A model generated the notes under the pieces. It ran no database searches. It saw nothing but the letters and a program-made list of their open reading frames with translations, and was not told the origin of the DNA. The position numbers and the translations under genes are program-made. DNA of 64,000 nucleotides from Desulfovibrio sp. (lineage in GTDB: Bacteria > Desulfobacterota > Desulfovibrionia > Desulfovibrionales > Desulfovibrionaceae). The DNA is taken from contig JALHJW010000011.1 in the NCBI GenBank assembly GCA_022839785.1, positions 29,782-93,781 of the forward strand. Direction: 5' to 3'. This document shows, piece after piece, positions 8,786-18,264 of this stretch. The first letter of the stretch is position 1, and each line of letters starts with the position of its first letter.

Positions 8786-10725
8786 GCCGCATTCTCCTTG
8801 GCCGCGGCGGCGGGCGCGTCCAGCACGCAATCCGCCTCCTGCGCCGCGTATTCGGGGACGAGCCGGGCCAGGGCGGCCTTGACGGCGCAGGCGTCGAAGG
8901 CCGTGGCGGCGGCGCGCAGCTCGTCCAGCCCGGCGTCCAGGGCGGCCCGGTAGGCCTCCTGCGAGCCGTGGCCGTGCCAGGTGTCGTCCGCGCGCAGGAG
9001 CATGATCTTGCCGTGCTCCGTGGGCACGACGTCCTCGCCCGCGGTGATGAGTTCCTCGTACAGCTTCTCACCCTCGCGCAGGCCGGTGAAGATGATCGCG
9101 ATGTCCCTGTCCGGTTCCTTGCCCGCCAGGCGGATGAGGTCGCGGGCCATGTCCGCGATGCGTACCGGCGTGCCCATCTTGAGCAGGAAAAGTTCGCCGT
9201 CGCCGCCCATGGCCCCGGCCTGCAGGATGAGCTGCGCGGCCTCGCCGATGGTCATGAAGTAGCGCGTGACCTCGGGGTGGGTCACGGTCACCGGGCCGCC
9301 GTTCCTGATCTGTTCGAGGAACAGGGGGATGACCGAGCCCGAGGAGCCGATGACGTTGCCGAAGCGCACGGCCATGAACTTGGTGGGGCCGCCGGTACGG
9401 GCCTGCATGAGCAGTTCGGTGACGCGCTTGGACGCGCCCATGACGTTGGTCGGCCGGACCGCCTTGTCCGTGGAGACCAGCACGAAGCGGCGCACCCCGT
9501 GGGCCACGGCGGCTTCCATGAGCACGCGCGAGGCCTCCACGTTGTTGTCCACGGCCTGCCAGGGGTTGCGCTCGATGAGCGGGACGTGCTTGTAGGCCGC
9601 GGCGTGGAAGACCACCTCGGGCCGGTGCGCGGCGAAGACGCGGTCGAGCAGGGCGCGGTCCTGCACCCGGCCGAGCACTGTGGCGTAGTTTGTGAAGCCG
9701 CGCTTGTGGTGCAGCTCCATCTGGATGCTGTAGAGGTTGTACTCCCCGGCGTCCATGAGCAGCAGGAGGCGCGGACCGAAGGGCACGATCTGGCGCACCA
9801 GTTCCGAGCCGATGGAGCCGCCGCAGCCCGTGACCAGCACCACCTTGCCGGTGAGATAGCCGCTGATGCGGGCGGTTTCAAGGTCCGCCTGCTCGCGGCC
9901 CAGAAGATCGGCGAAATCGACCTCGCGCAGGTCCGAGACCTGGACCCGGCCGTCCAGGATGGAGGCCATGCCGGGCAGCGTCTTGAAGGGCAGGCGGGTC
10001 GTCTCGCAGGCCTCGACCACGCGCCGCATCTCCTCGCCCGTGGCCCGCGGCATGGCGATGACGATCTCCTCGGCCCGCGCCTTCTCCGCCACGCCCGCCA
10101 GGTCGGCCACCGGCCCGAGCACGGGCACGCCGTGCACGGAGCGGCCGCGCTTGGCCGGATCGTCGTCCAGGAAGCCGACGGGCGCGAGCCCGAGGTTTTC
10201 GTTGCGCAGCATCTCGCGCAGGATCTGCTCCCCGGCGCTGCCCGCGCCCAGGATGAGCACGCGACGGCCCCCGGCCTTTCCCCTGACCGTGAACAGCGAG
10301 CCCAGGATGTGGCCCAGGGAGCCCTGCTCAAAGGCCCGGCGGATGGCGATGCGCAGTCCCACGGTGAGGAAGACGGTCAGGCCGCAGTCGATGAGGAAGA
10401 CGGCGCGCGAGAAGCCCAGCAGTCCCTGAAGATAGATGATGCCCACGAGCAGCAGCATGGTGGACAGGAGGGCGGCCTGCAGGAGCCGCCAGACCTCGTA
10501 GAAGCTGGTGTAGCGCCACATGCCTCGGTAGAGGCCGAGGGAGAAATAGGTGAGCAGCTTGAGCCCCACGAAGAAGGGCAGGAAGCCGAGCAGTTGGTCC
10601 ACGTACTCCGGCGGCAGGGAGAATTCGAAGCGGACGAGGAAGGCCAGGCTCAGGGAGACGGCGAAGAGGGCCGCGTCGGCGGCCAGCATGAGCCAGAAGT
10701 TGGGGTTGCGGAATTGGGCCTTCAT
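8782..10725 (-). CDS. Membrane-bound UDP-sugar 4,6-dehydratase, PglF/WbpM/CapD-like
   Basis: 647 aa. Four N-terminal transmembrane segments (about residues 10-130), a first Rossmann domain with 'LILGAGSAGEQ' (about 160) and a second with 'VLVTGCGGSIGSE' (about 295). The active site reads 'STDKAVRPTNVMGASKR', the Met-for-Tyr (SMK) variant diagnostic of WbpM/PglF/FlaA1 dehydratases. These make UDP-4-keto-6-deoxy-GlcNAc, the precursor of bacillosamine-type and other amino sugars in glycans. The ATG at 10725 starts right at the first membrane helix. It is divergently placed to the aminotransferase gene. Confidence 0.9.
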   Translation of the reverse strand: MKAQFRNPNFWLMLAADAALFAVSLSLAFLVRFEFSLPPEYVDQLLGFLPFFVGLKLLTYFSLGLYRGMWRYTSFYEVWRLLQAALLSTMLLLVGIIYLQGLLGFSRAVFLIDCGLTVFLTVGLRIAIRRAFEQGSLGHILGSLFTVRGKAGGRRVLILGAGSAGEQILREMLRNENLGLAPVGFLDDDPAKRGRSVHGVPVLGPVADLAGVAEKARAEEIVIAMPRATGEEMRRVVEACETTRLPFKTLPGMASILDGRVQVSDLREVDFADLLGREQADLETARISGYLTGKVVLVTGCGGSIGSELVRQIVPFGPRLLLLMDAGEYNLYSIQMELHHKRGFTNYATVLGRVQDRALLDRVFAAHRPEVVFHAAAYKHVPLIERNPWQAVDNNVEASRVLMEAAVAHGVRRFVLVSTDKAVRPTNVMGASKRVTELLMQARTGGPTKFMAVRFGNVIGSSGSVIPLFLEQIRNGGPVTVTHPEVTRYFMTIGEAAQLILQAGAMGGDGELFLLKMGTPVRIADMARDLIRLAGKEPDRDIAIIFTGLREGEKLYEELITAGEDVVPTEHGKIMLLRADDTWHGHGSQEAYRAALDAGLDELRAAATAFDACAVKAALARLVPEYAAQEADCVLDAPAAAAKENAA

Positions 10726-10903
10726 GGTCGTCCTGTGGTGCGCGGTCCGGGCGGAAGGTAGCCGCTGCCGGGCAAAAAGGCAAACACGGAGCGCGGGCGG
10801 AAGGGAACGTGCGGCCTTGAGCTTTTCCCGGCCGGGGGGTAAGGAGCCTGTCCATCGCGGCCGCCCGTGGGTGGCCTGAATACGGCGGACTAAGGAGAGA
10901 CGC

Positions 10904-12058
10904 ATGGGCATTCCCTTCATCGACCTCAAGGCGCAGTACAAACGGCTGGAGCCCGAGATCCGGCGGCGCATGGACGCCGTTCTCGGCCACGGCCAGTACA
11001 TCCTCGGCCCGGAGATCAGGGAGCTTGAGGAGCGCCTCGCGGCCTTCGCCGGGACGCGGTTCTGCCTGACCTGCTCCTCGGGCACCGACGCCCTGCTCCT
11101 GCCGCTCATGGCCTGGGGCGTGGGACCAGGCGACGCCGTGCTGACCACGGCCTACTCTTTCTACGCCACGGCCGAGGTCATCGCCCTGCTCGGGGCCACT
11201 CCGGTCTTCGTGGACATCGACCCCGCGACCTTCAACATGGACCCTGCGGCCCTGGAGCGGGCCATCACGGCCCTCAAGGCCAAGGACCCCTCCCTGCATC
11301 CGCTGCCGTCCGGCTACGAGAGGCTCAGGCCCAAGGCGATCATTCCCGTGGACCTCTTCGGCCTGCCTGCGGACTACGCGGCCATCGAGGCCGTGGCCGC
11401 GCGCCACGGCCTGCCCGTGCTGGAGGACGCGGCCCAGTCCTACGGCGGGTCCGTGCGCGGCAGGATGGCGGGCTCCTTCGGCCAGGCGGCGGCCACGAGC
11501 TTTTTCCCGGCCAAGCCGCTGGGCTGCTACGGCGACGGCGGCGCGATCTTCACCGACGACGAGGCGCTGCACGCGCAGCTTGTCTCCTTGCGCGTGCACG
11601 GCCAAGGGAGCGACAAGTACGAGAACGTGGCCGTGGGCATCAACGGCCGCATGGACACCCTGCAGGCCGCGATCATGCTGCCCAAGCTGGAGATCTTCCC
11701 CGAGGAGCTGCGGCTGCGCCAGGCCGCGGCGGAGCGCTACACCGAGCTGCTGCGGGACGTGGTCGAGACGCCCGGCATCCCCGGGGGCTGCGTCTCGGCC
11801 TGGGCGCAGTACACCGTGCGCACCGACCGGCGCGAGGCCCTGCTGGAGGGGCTCAAGGCCCGCGGGGTCCCGGCCATGATCTACTACCGCATCCCCCTGC
11901 ATCTGCAGCCGGTCTTCCGGCATCTCGGCTACGCCGCGGGCTCCATGCCCGCCAGCGAGGCGGCCGCCGCGAGCGTGCTCAGCCTGCCCATGCATCCGTA
12001 CCTGGACGAGGCGACCCTGTCCCAGGTGGCCGGGGCCGTGCGGGACGCCCTCGCCTGA
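10904..12058 (+). CDS. PLP-dependent sugar aminotransferase, DegT/DnrJ/EryC1 family (WbpE-like)
   Basis: 384 aa. PLP-binding Lys204 in 'FFPAKPLGCYGDGGA', Asp175 in 'LEDAAQ', and the N-terminal 'FIDLKAQYKRLEPEI' and 'GHGQYILGPEI' closely match the WbpE/WlbC-type enzymes that aminate UDP-3-keto-GlcNAc-uronate. An insert of about 15 residues ('KAKDPSLHPLPSGYERL') after residue 125 is not usual in WbpE. Substrate assignment is inferred from recall of WbpE; amination of a 4-keto sugar made by the neighbouring dehydratase is the alternative. The stop and the next start overlap by one base (TGATG). Confidence 0.87.
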   Translation: MGIPFIDLKAQYKRLEPEIRRRMDAVLGHGQYILGPEIRELEERLAAFAGTRFCLTCSSGTDALLLPLMAWGVGPGDAVLTTAYSFYATAEVIALLGATPVFVDIDPATFNMDPAALERAITALKAKDPSLHPLPSGYERLRPKAIIPVDLFGLPADYAAIEAVAARHGLPVLEDAAQSYGGSVRGRMAGSFGQAAATSFFPAKPLGCYGDGGAIFTDDEALHAQLVSLRVHGQGSDKYENVAVGINGRMDTLQAAIMLPKLEIFPEELRLRQAAAERYTELLRDVVETPGIPGGCVSAWAQYTVRTDRREALLEGLKARGVPAMIYYRIPLHLQPVFRHLGYAAGSMPASEAAAASVLSLPMHPYLDEATLSQVAGAVRDALA

Positions 12059-13452
12059 TGCGGCGGGGCCGCTTCGCCAGACGCGCCGGGCGGGATTCGG
12101 GTTCCGCCCCGGCGCAGCCCTTCGAGTGCGAGGTGGAGGGGCTGGCCTGGGGCGGCCGGGGCGTGGCCCGGCTGGACGGTCTGGCCGTGTTCCTGGACCA
12201 TGCCCTGCCCGGGCAGCGCGTCGCGGCCGTGGCCACGCAGCGCAGGCAGCGCCGTCTTGAGGCGCGGGTGGAGCGGGTCGTCCGTTGCAGCGGCCGCGAG
12301 GTTTCCGCCTTCTGCCCACACTTTTCCGTGTGCGGCGGGTGCGATTTCCAGGACCTGGACTACGCGGAACAGCTTTTCTGGAAGCGGCGCTTCGTGGCCG
12401 AGGCCCTGCAGCGGGTCGGGGGCCTGCAGGGCGTCCCTGTCGAGGAGCCGACGCCGTCGCCGCTGCTGCGGGGCTTTCGCAACAAGATGGAGTTCGCCTT
12501 TGCCGGGGAGGGGGACGGGCTGCGCCTGGGCCTGCGCCCCCGGGGGCGCGGGGACGACGTCTTCGACGTGGCCGAGTGCGGCCTGCTGTCCGGGGGGGCC
12601 GCCCCGGCCCTGAACGCGGCCCGCGCCGCGGCCTGCGCCTCCGGCCTGCCTGCCTTCGATCCCCGCGCGAACGCCGGATTCTGGCGTCATCTCGTTCTGC
12701 GCCGCAATCTGGCCGGAGAACTTTGGGCCATTGCCGTGACCGCGCCGCACCCCGAGGCCCGCAGGGCCGTGGGGGAACTGGCGGACGCGCTGGGCGGGGC
12801 CTGCCCGGACCTTGCCGGGGTGCTGCACGGCGTGCGCCGCGACCGCACGCAGGTGGCGCAGTGGGAGGAGGAGCGGACGGTCTGGGGCGGCGGGCGGCTG
12901 CGCGAGGAGTGCGGCGGCCTGGTCTACGAGTTCGCTGCCGGATCGTTCTTCCAGACCAACACGCGGGCGGCGGGCGCACTTTTCGCCACGGTGGCGGAGT
13001 TCGCGGCGCTGTGCGGGCGCGAAACCGTCTTCGACTGCTGCGCGGGGGTGGGCGCCATCGCCCTGGCTCTGGCGGGCCGGGCGCGGCAGGTGGTGGGCTT
13101 CGAGTTCTCCCCCCAGGCCGTGGGCGACGCCGGCGCCGGGGCCAAACGGATGGGCCTGGACAACTGCCGCTTCGTGGCGGGCGACCTGGCCCGGACGCTG
13201 TTCGCCCCGGGCCTGCCCCGGCCGGACGTGATCGTGGCCGACCCGCCGCGCGCCGGGCTGGACGAGGCCGTGACCACGCGCTTCATGGAACTGGCCCCGG
13301 ACCGCATCGTCTACGTCTCCTGCAATCCCGCCACCCTGGCGCGCGACCTCGGCCGTCTCTCCCTCGCCTACCGCGCGGAGCGCGTCCGGCCCGTGGACCT
13401 CTTTCCCCATTCCCATCACATCGAGAGCGCGGCGCTGCTCCTGCGGCGCTGA
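12058..13452 (+). CDS. RNA m5U methyltransferase, RlmD/TrmA family
   Basis: 464-aa SAM-dependent uracil-C5 methyltransferase. An N-terminal TRAM domain (about residues 20-75) is followed by a [4Fe-4S] cysteine motif 'CPHFSVCGGCDFQ', the SAM site 'VFDCCAGVGAIALAL', 'DPPRAGL' and the catalytic Cys in 'YVSCNPATLARD', the RumA/RlmD/TrmA fingerprint. Which rRNA or tRNA uridine is the target cannot be said. It is coupled to the aminotransferase gene by a one-base overlap although the functions look unrelated. Confidence 0.9.
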   Translation: MRRGRFARRAGRDSGSAPAQPFECEVEGLAWGGRGVARLDGLAVFLDHALPGQRVAAVATQRRQRRLEARVERVVRCSGREVSAFCPHFSVCGGCDFQDLDYAEQLFWKRRFVAEALQRVGGLQGVPVEEPTPSPLLRGFRNKMEFAFAGEGDGLRLGLRPRGRGDDVFDVAECGLLSGGAAPALNAARAAACASGLPAFDPRANAGFWRHLVLRRNLAGELWAIAVTAPHPEARRAVGELADALGGACPDLAGVLHGVRRDRTQVAQWEEERTVWGGGRLREECGGLVYEFAAGSFFQTNTRAAGALFATVAEFAALCGRETVFDCCAGVGAIALALAGRARQVVGFEFSPQAVGDAGAGAKRMGLDNCRFVAGDLARTLFAPGLPRPDVIVADPPRAGLDEAVTTRFMELAPDRIVYVSCNPATLARDLGRLSLAYRAERVRPVDLFPHSHHIESAALLLRR

Positions 13453-14220
13453 GCGCGCCCGCTCCGTCCTGCCGGCCGCGTCCCGGGGACGCCTGTCCGC
13501 AGCGGGCGGCGGACGGCGGTATTTCATCCGTCTATGAGTTCCATTTCCTACCAGATTGCTTGACTATCCGGATATCCGATGCTAGTCATAGCTCGTCGCT
13601 GCCCGGACCGATGCAATGGTCCGCAGCGGCGCGGCCGTCCGGCGGCGCGATGCGAGTCGGCACAACGCATCGCGCTAGTCGGGCGAAAAATGATCACATC
13701 GGAAAAGGTGGAAAGGCGAATTTTTCGCCTGAAATGGCCCACGCAATCCGACCTGCAAATGTCCGTTTTGAGCGTCCGCTCAGGACCTGGTCGACAGGGC
13801 GGAAGCTATGCGGCACAACGCTTTGCGGAGGTTTTTTCGGTCCGGCGCTGAGTTCCCTTCCTGACCGCTCTATATCCTGCCATATTCCCCGGAAAGCTAC
13901 AGCCGGGGCGGCTTACCCGGTGTTCCTGCCCTTTGGGCCGGGGCGGCGGGCATTTTGTATTGCATATTAGCTGAATGGACATTATAACCCGCCCCTAGTC
14001 GCCTGTCTTCGTTCACGCCATGCCGACTGGTGAAGAACGCTCCGGCCTTCCTCGGCCACATCGGTTGCGTGAATGCGTCGCCCGCCCGCCCTGCGTCCGC
14101 AGGCAGGCGGGTTTCTCGGACGGATTTTCCGGGGCGTCTGGCCGCCAGGGGCGGCGGGCGCTTCGTGTGGCATATCGGGTGTGTGGTTTTGTGGTCGAGG
14201 TTTAAGGAATGGAGCCGTTC
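13453..14220 (+). promoter_or_regulatory. 768-base leader/regulatory region upstream of hmc
   Basis: No convincing ORF and visibly lower GC than the neighbours. Two promoter-like pairs are present. P1: TTGACT 13560-13565, 17-base spacer, TAGTCA 13583-13588, with palindromes TATCCGGATA (13565-13574) and GGATATCC (13570-13577) in the spacer. P2: TTGCAT 13960-13965, 17-base spacer, TATAAC 13983-13988. P2 would give hmcA an untranslated leader of about 225 bases containing a GC-rich stem-loop near 14086-14116 followed by TTTCT. I infer promoter and possible attenuator functions; none is proven. Confidence 0.5.
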
Positions 14221-15951
14221 ATGAGAAAGAAAACAGTCGCGCTGTTGTGCTCCGTGTTCATTGCAGCCGTCGCTGTGGCCGGCCTTGTCGGTCCCGAGGC
14301 GGCTGGAGGGAGCCAGGGGGCAGCTCCGGCAGGCACGGGCCGGTCGGATCTGATTTTGATCGATGCGCTTTCGGCCCTCGCTCCGCTGGAGGAGGCCAAG
14401 GTCGCATTCCTGCATGACAAGCATACCGAGGCCCTGGCCAAGGGCAAGGACTGGGCCCAGAAGGGCTGTCTGACCTGCCACCCGCAGGAGAAGGACGGCA
14501 CCATGGGGCTGGCCTTCAAGAAGCCCGTGGGCGCGGACAAGGCCGCCGCCCGCGACGTCTTCCACGACGGCTGCATCAGCTGCCACAAGAGCATGGCCGC
14601 CGCAGGGGAAAAGACCGGACCCACCGGCGCGGCCTGCCGCGACTGCCACAAGAAGGACCCCGGCGTGGCCGACGCCCGGCAGGATGTGGTCGTGGACCGC
14701 AACCTGCACTACCGCCACGTCAAGGCCTACGAGAAGGACGACAAGAAGTGCGGCGTCTGCCACCACCGCTGGGATGAGAAGGCCGGAAAGACCGTGCCTG
14801 CGGTGAAGGAGACCGAGGTTCCGGGCGCCTGCGCGTACTGCCATCTCGACAAGCCCGTGGTGCAGAAGGGCGTCAAGCCCGAGATCATCCGCTCCGGCCG
14901 CCAGGCCGCGCACGGCGAATGCGTCTCCTGCCACTACAAGCGCGCCACCGAGCCGGGCAGCAAGATCGAATCCCCCTACACCTGCGGCGGCTGCCACGAT
15001 GCCGCCAGCCAGGCCAAGGCCGCCGAGAAGAGCAAGAAGGCCGCCGCCGAGGCCGGGGACGCCGTGCGCATGAAGCGCGGCCAGCCCGACGCCGCCCTGG
15101 TGGCGGGCAGCGTGCCCTTCAAGGCCGGCGCCAAAAACCTGCCGATCGGCGTGGTGCCCTTCAACCACAAGGCCCACGAGGGCAAGGTGGCGACCTGCCA
15201 AGCCTGCCACCACGGTTCGCTCGATTCGTGCAGCGCCTCCTGCCACACCGTGGCGGGCTCCAAGAAGGGCGGCTGGGTGACCCTGGAGCAGGCCTTCCAC
15301 AAGCGGGACGCCGAGCGCAGCTGCGTGGGCTGCCACGCCAAGGCGCAGCAGGCCCCCGGCTGCGTGGGCTGCCACGGCATCATGAACAACGGCAAGTCCC
15401 TGGAAGGCAAGAGCGCCTGCGCCCCCTGCCACAAGGCCGTGGACGGCCCCCTGCCCGCGGGCATCGAGGAGGCGCCCGCGCGTCAGGCCATGGCCGCCGC
15501 CCTGCTCAAGGCCCGCACCGCCCCGGCGGCGCTGACCGACGACGACATCCCCGAGAAGGTGACCATCAAGGTCATCTCCGACAAGTACGAGCCCTCGGAG
15601 TTCCCGCACCGCAAGATCGTCCGCGCCATGCTTGAGCGCATCAAGGACGATCCCATGGCCTCGGCCTTCCACAACGGCCAGTACACGGTCTGCGCCAGCT
15701 GCCACCACAACAGCCCGGCTGCCAAATACCCGCCGAGCTGCGCCAGCTGCCACGCCGCCGCCGACACCGGCGCCAAGGCGGGACGGCCCGCGCTGAAGGC
15801 CGCCTACCACGGCCAGTGCATGGGCTGCCACACCAAGATGGGCATCGAAGGCAAGGTCTACAGCTCTGCGCCGGGTGCGAAGGCGGTTCCCGCCAACACC
15901 CAGTGCGAGGGCTGCCACAAGGTACGCGCCGGCCAGGCCGTGAAGCAATAG
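14221..15951 (+). CDS. hmcA: High-molecular-weight multiheme cytochrome c HmcA (16 heme-binding sites)
   Basis: Periplasmic electron carrier of the Hmc complex. 576 aa with a signal peptide (basic MRKK, hydrophobic to about residue 22). I count 15 CxxCH heme motifs plus one CxxxCH (Cys337-SAS-Cys341-His342), 16 in total, as in the known HmcA built from cytochrome c3-like modules. ATG 14221 was preferred to ATG 14209 because GGAG at 14211-14214 lies 6 bases upstream. It is the first gene of hmcABCDEF. It would exchange electrons with periplasmic hydrogenases via TpI-c3 and pass them to the membrane subunits. Confidence 0.93.
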   Translation: MRKKTVALLCSVFIAAVAVAGLVGPEAAGGSQGAAPAGTGRSDLILIDALSALAPLEEAKVAFLHDKHTEALAKGKDWAQKGCLTCHPQEKDGTMGLAFKKPVGADKAAARDVFHDGCISCHKSMAAAGEKTGPTGAACRDCHKKDPGVADARQDVVVDRNLHYRHVKAYEKDDKKCGVCHHRWDEKAGKTVPAVKETEVPGACAYCHLDKPVVQKGVKPEIIRSGRQAAHGECVSCHYKRATEPGSKIESPYTCGGCHDAASQAKAAEKSKKAAAEAGDAVRMKRGQPDAALVAGSVPFKAGAKNLPIGVVPFNHKAHEGKVATCQACHHGSLDSCSASCHTVAGSKKGGWVTLEQAFHKRDAERSCVGCHAKAQQAPGCVGCHGIMNNGKSLEGKSACAPCHKAVDGPLPAGIEEAPARQAMAAALLKARTAPAALTDDDIPEKVTIKVISDKYEPSEFPHRKIVRAMLERIKDDPMASAFHNGQYTVCASCHHNSPAAKYPPSCASCHAAADTGAKAGRPALKAAYHGQCMGCHTKMGIEGKVYSSAPGAKAVPANTQCEGCHKVRAGQAVKQ

Positions 15952-15961
15952 CGGGGCGACA

Positions 15962-17068
15962 ATGCAAAGACGCACGTTCCTCAAACTGATCGGAAGCGCG
16001 GGGTTGGGCGCGGCGCTGCCCGCCGCCACCGCCAAGGCCGCAGGCAACAAGGCCTTCACCGGCTATCCCGATGCCATGGGCGTCCTCTTCGACGCCACCA
16101 AGTGCATCGGCTGCCGCAAATGCGAGGCCGCCTGCAACGAAGTCAACGAACTGCCCAAGCCGGAGAAGCCCTTCGACGACCTCTCCGTGATGAACGCGAA
16201 GCGCCGTACGGACGCCAAGACCTACACCGTGGTCAACAAGTTCGTCCCGGTGGACGGGCGGCCTCCGGTCTTCGCCAAGACCCAGTGCAACCACTGCCAG
16301 GAGCCCGCCTGCGCCTCGGCCTGCTTCGTCAAGGCCTTCACCAAGACCCCTGAGGGCGCGGTGGTCTACGACGCCTCGGTCTGCGTGGGCTGCCGCTACT
16401 GCATGGTCGCCTGCCCCTTCAGCGTCCCGGCCTACGAGTACGACGAGCCGCTGACTCCGCGGGTCATGAAGTGCACCATGTGCCATCCGCGCATCCTGGA
16501 AGGGAAGCTGCCCGGTTGCGTGGAGATCTGCCCCAAGCAGGCGCTGCTCTTCGGCAAGCGCAGCGACCTGATCAAGACCGCCTGGGAGCGCATCGGCAAC
16601 GAACCCGGCCGCTACCTCCCGCACGTCTACGGCGAGAAGGAGATGGGCGGCACCAACTGGCTGTACATCTCGGGCGCGCCGTTCCAGCAGATCGGCATGC
16701 GCGAGGACCTGGGCAACACCCCGGCCCCGGAGCTGACCTCCGGCGCGCTGGCTGCGGTGCCCGTGGTCGTGGGCCTGTGGCCCGTGCTGCTGACCGGCAT
16801 CTACGCCGTGTCCAAGCGCAAGGACCGCGTGGCCAAGGAAGAGCGGGAAGCCGCGGTGGCCGAGGCCGTGACGGCGGCCAAGGAGAAGGCGGCGGCCAAG
16901 CTGGCCGACGAACTCAAGAAGGCCGAGGCCGCGGGCAAGCGGCTGGCCGACGCCGAGGCGCGCAAGGCGGTGGAGGCCTACAAGCAGGAACTTGAGGAGA
17001 AGGCCAAGGCGGCCGCGGCCGCGGCCGACGAATCGGGCGACGAATCGGCCGACGAGAAGAAGGAGTAG
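15962..17068 (+). CDS. hmcB: Hmc complex iron-sulfur subunit HmcB
   Basis: 368 aa with a twin-arginine-like N-terminus (QRRTFLKLIG). Four cysteine clusters (CIGCRKCEAAC, CNHCQEPACASAC, CVGCRYCMVAC, CTMC...CVEIC) should bind four [4Fe-4S] centres, as in DmsB/NrfC-type subunits. A transmembrane segment (about residues 260-280) follows, then a charged Ala/Lys/Glu-rich tail of about 85 residues likely to be helical. It would sit on the periplasmic face between HmcA and the membrane quinol-type subunit HmcC. It is 10 bases after hmcA and 5 bases before hmcC. Confidence 0.92.
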   Translation: MQRRTFLKLIGSAGLGAALPAATAKAAGNKAFTGYPDAMGVLFDATKCIGCRKCEAACNEVNELPKPEKPFDDLSVMNAKRRTDAKTYTVVNKFVPVDGRPPVFAKTQCNHCQEPACASACFVKAFTKTPEGAVVYDASVCVGCRYCMVACPFSVPAYEYDEPLTPRVMKCTMCHPRILEGKLPGCVEICPKQALLFGKRSDLIKTAWERIGNEPGRYLPHVYGEKEMGGTNWLYISGAPFQQIGMREDLGNTPAPELTSGALAAVPVVVGLWPVLLTGIYAVSKRKDRVAKEEREAAVAEAVTAAKEKAAAKLADELKKAEAAGKRLADAEARKAVEAYKQELEEKAKAAAAAADESGDESADEKKE

Positions 17069-17073
17069 GGGAC

Positions 17074-18246
17074 ATGTCGCACTCCACCCAGACGAACAAA
17101 GGCGGGATGAGCCCGCTCATGGTGGTCGGCGGGATATTCCTCCTGCTCGGCCTCTGGTTGACCTTCCAGCGCTTCTACGGCGGTCTGGGCGCGGTCACCA
17201 ATCTCGACGACAACAACCCGTGGGGCATCTGGATCGGCTTCGACCTGCTCTGCGGAGTCGCCCTGGCCGCGGGCGGCTACACCACCTCCGCGGCCTGCTA
17301 CATCTTCGGCATGAAGCGCTTCCACGGCGCGGTCCGGCCGGCCATCCTGACGGCCTTCCTGGGCTACGCCCTGGTCGTCTTCGCCCTGCACTACGACGTG
17401 GGCCGGCCCTGGCGTCTGCCCTATCCCATCTTCGTCTCCCCAGGCACGACCTCACTGCTCTTCGAAGTGGGCCTGTGCGTCTTCCTGTACCTCACCGTGC
17501 TCTTCATCGAGTACTCCCCCGTGGCGCTCGAATGGCTGGGCCAGAAGCGCCTCCGCAACGCGGTCCACAAGCTGACCCTGGTCCTGACCATCTTCGGCGT
17601 GGTCCTCTCGACCCTGCACCAGAGCTCGCTCGGTGCGCTGTTCCTCATCGCGCCCTCCAAGCTGCACCCGCTCTGGTACTCCTCGTACCTGCCCCTGTTC
17701 TTCTTCGTGTCGAGCATGTTCGCGGGCATGTCCATGGTCATCTTCGAGGGAACGATCTCGCACAAGAACTTTCACGACAAGATGGACGAGGATCACCTCT
17801 CGGCCTCGGAGAACGTCGTCCTGGGCTTCGCCAAGGCGAGCTGCGTGGTGATGTGCGGCTACCTGGCCCTGAAGCTCTTCGGTCTGGCCATGGATGACAA
17901 CTGGCACTACCTCGGCACCGGCTGGGGCGCCTGGTTCCTCTTCGAGTTGCTCGGCTTCGTGGCCCTGCCCGCCCTGCTGTACGGCATCGGCGCGCGGGAG
18001 AAGAACGTCAAGCTGATCCGCTGGACCGCGGCCCTCTCGGTGCTCGGCATCGTGCTCAACCGCTTCAACATCAGCCTGGTGGCCTTCAACTACCATCTGC
18101 CCGCCTCCGAGCGGTACTTCCCGAGCTGGCAGGAGATCGGCATCTCGATCTTCGTGGTCACGGTCGGCGTCTTCGCCTTCCGCTTCATCGTCACCCGGAT
18201 GCCCATCTTCTACGAGCATCCCGACTACAAGGAGTCCCACCACTAG
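17074..18246 (+). CDS. hmcC: Hmc complex NrfD-like integral membrane subunit HmcC
   Basis: 390 aa, about ten hydrophobic helices, NrfD/PsrC superfamily ('FQRFYGGLGAVTNLDDNNPWGIWIGFDLL' region at the start of helix 2; 'TLHQSSLGALFLI' later, a conserved NrfD motif). These subunits anchor Fe-S/heme partners and interact with quinones in related complexes. The ribosome site is GTAGGGGAC before the ATG. Third gene of the hmc operon; the next gene begins within 20 bases. Confidence 0.92.
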   Translation: MSHSTQTNKGGMSPLMVVGGIFLLLGLWLTFQRFYGGLGAVTNLDDNNPWGIWIGFDLLCGVALAAGGYTTSAACYIFGMKRFHGAVRPAILTAFLGYALVVFALHYDVGRPWRLPYPIFVSPGTTSLLFEVGLCVFLYLTVLFIEYSPVALEWLGQKRLRNAVHKLTLVLTIFGVVLSTLHQSSLGALFLIAPSKLHPLWYSSYLPLFFFVSSMFAGMSMVIFEGTISHKNFHDKMDEDHLSASENVVLGFAKASCVVMCGYLALKLFGLAMDDNWHYLGTGWGAWFLFELLGFVALPALLYGIGAREKNVKLIRWTAALSVLGIVLNRFNISLVAFNYHLPASERYFPSWQEIGISIFVVTVGVFAFRFIVTRMPIFYEHPDYKESHH

Positions 18247-18264
18247 GTGGGGGAGGGTAGCCCC

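Noticed and set aside
13897..16059. Minus-strand ORF of 720 codons across hmcA
   Set aside because: Codon-bias shadow of the multiheme gene; low complexity (Leu/Val/Ala/His) and no motif.
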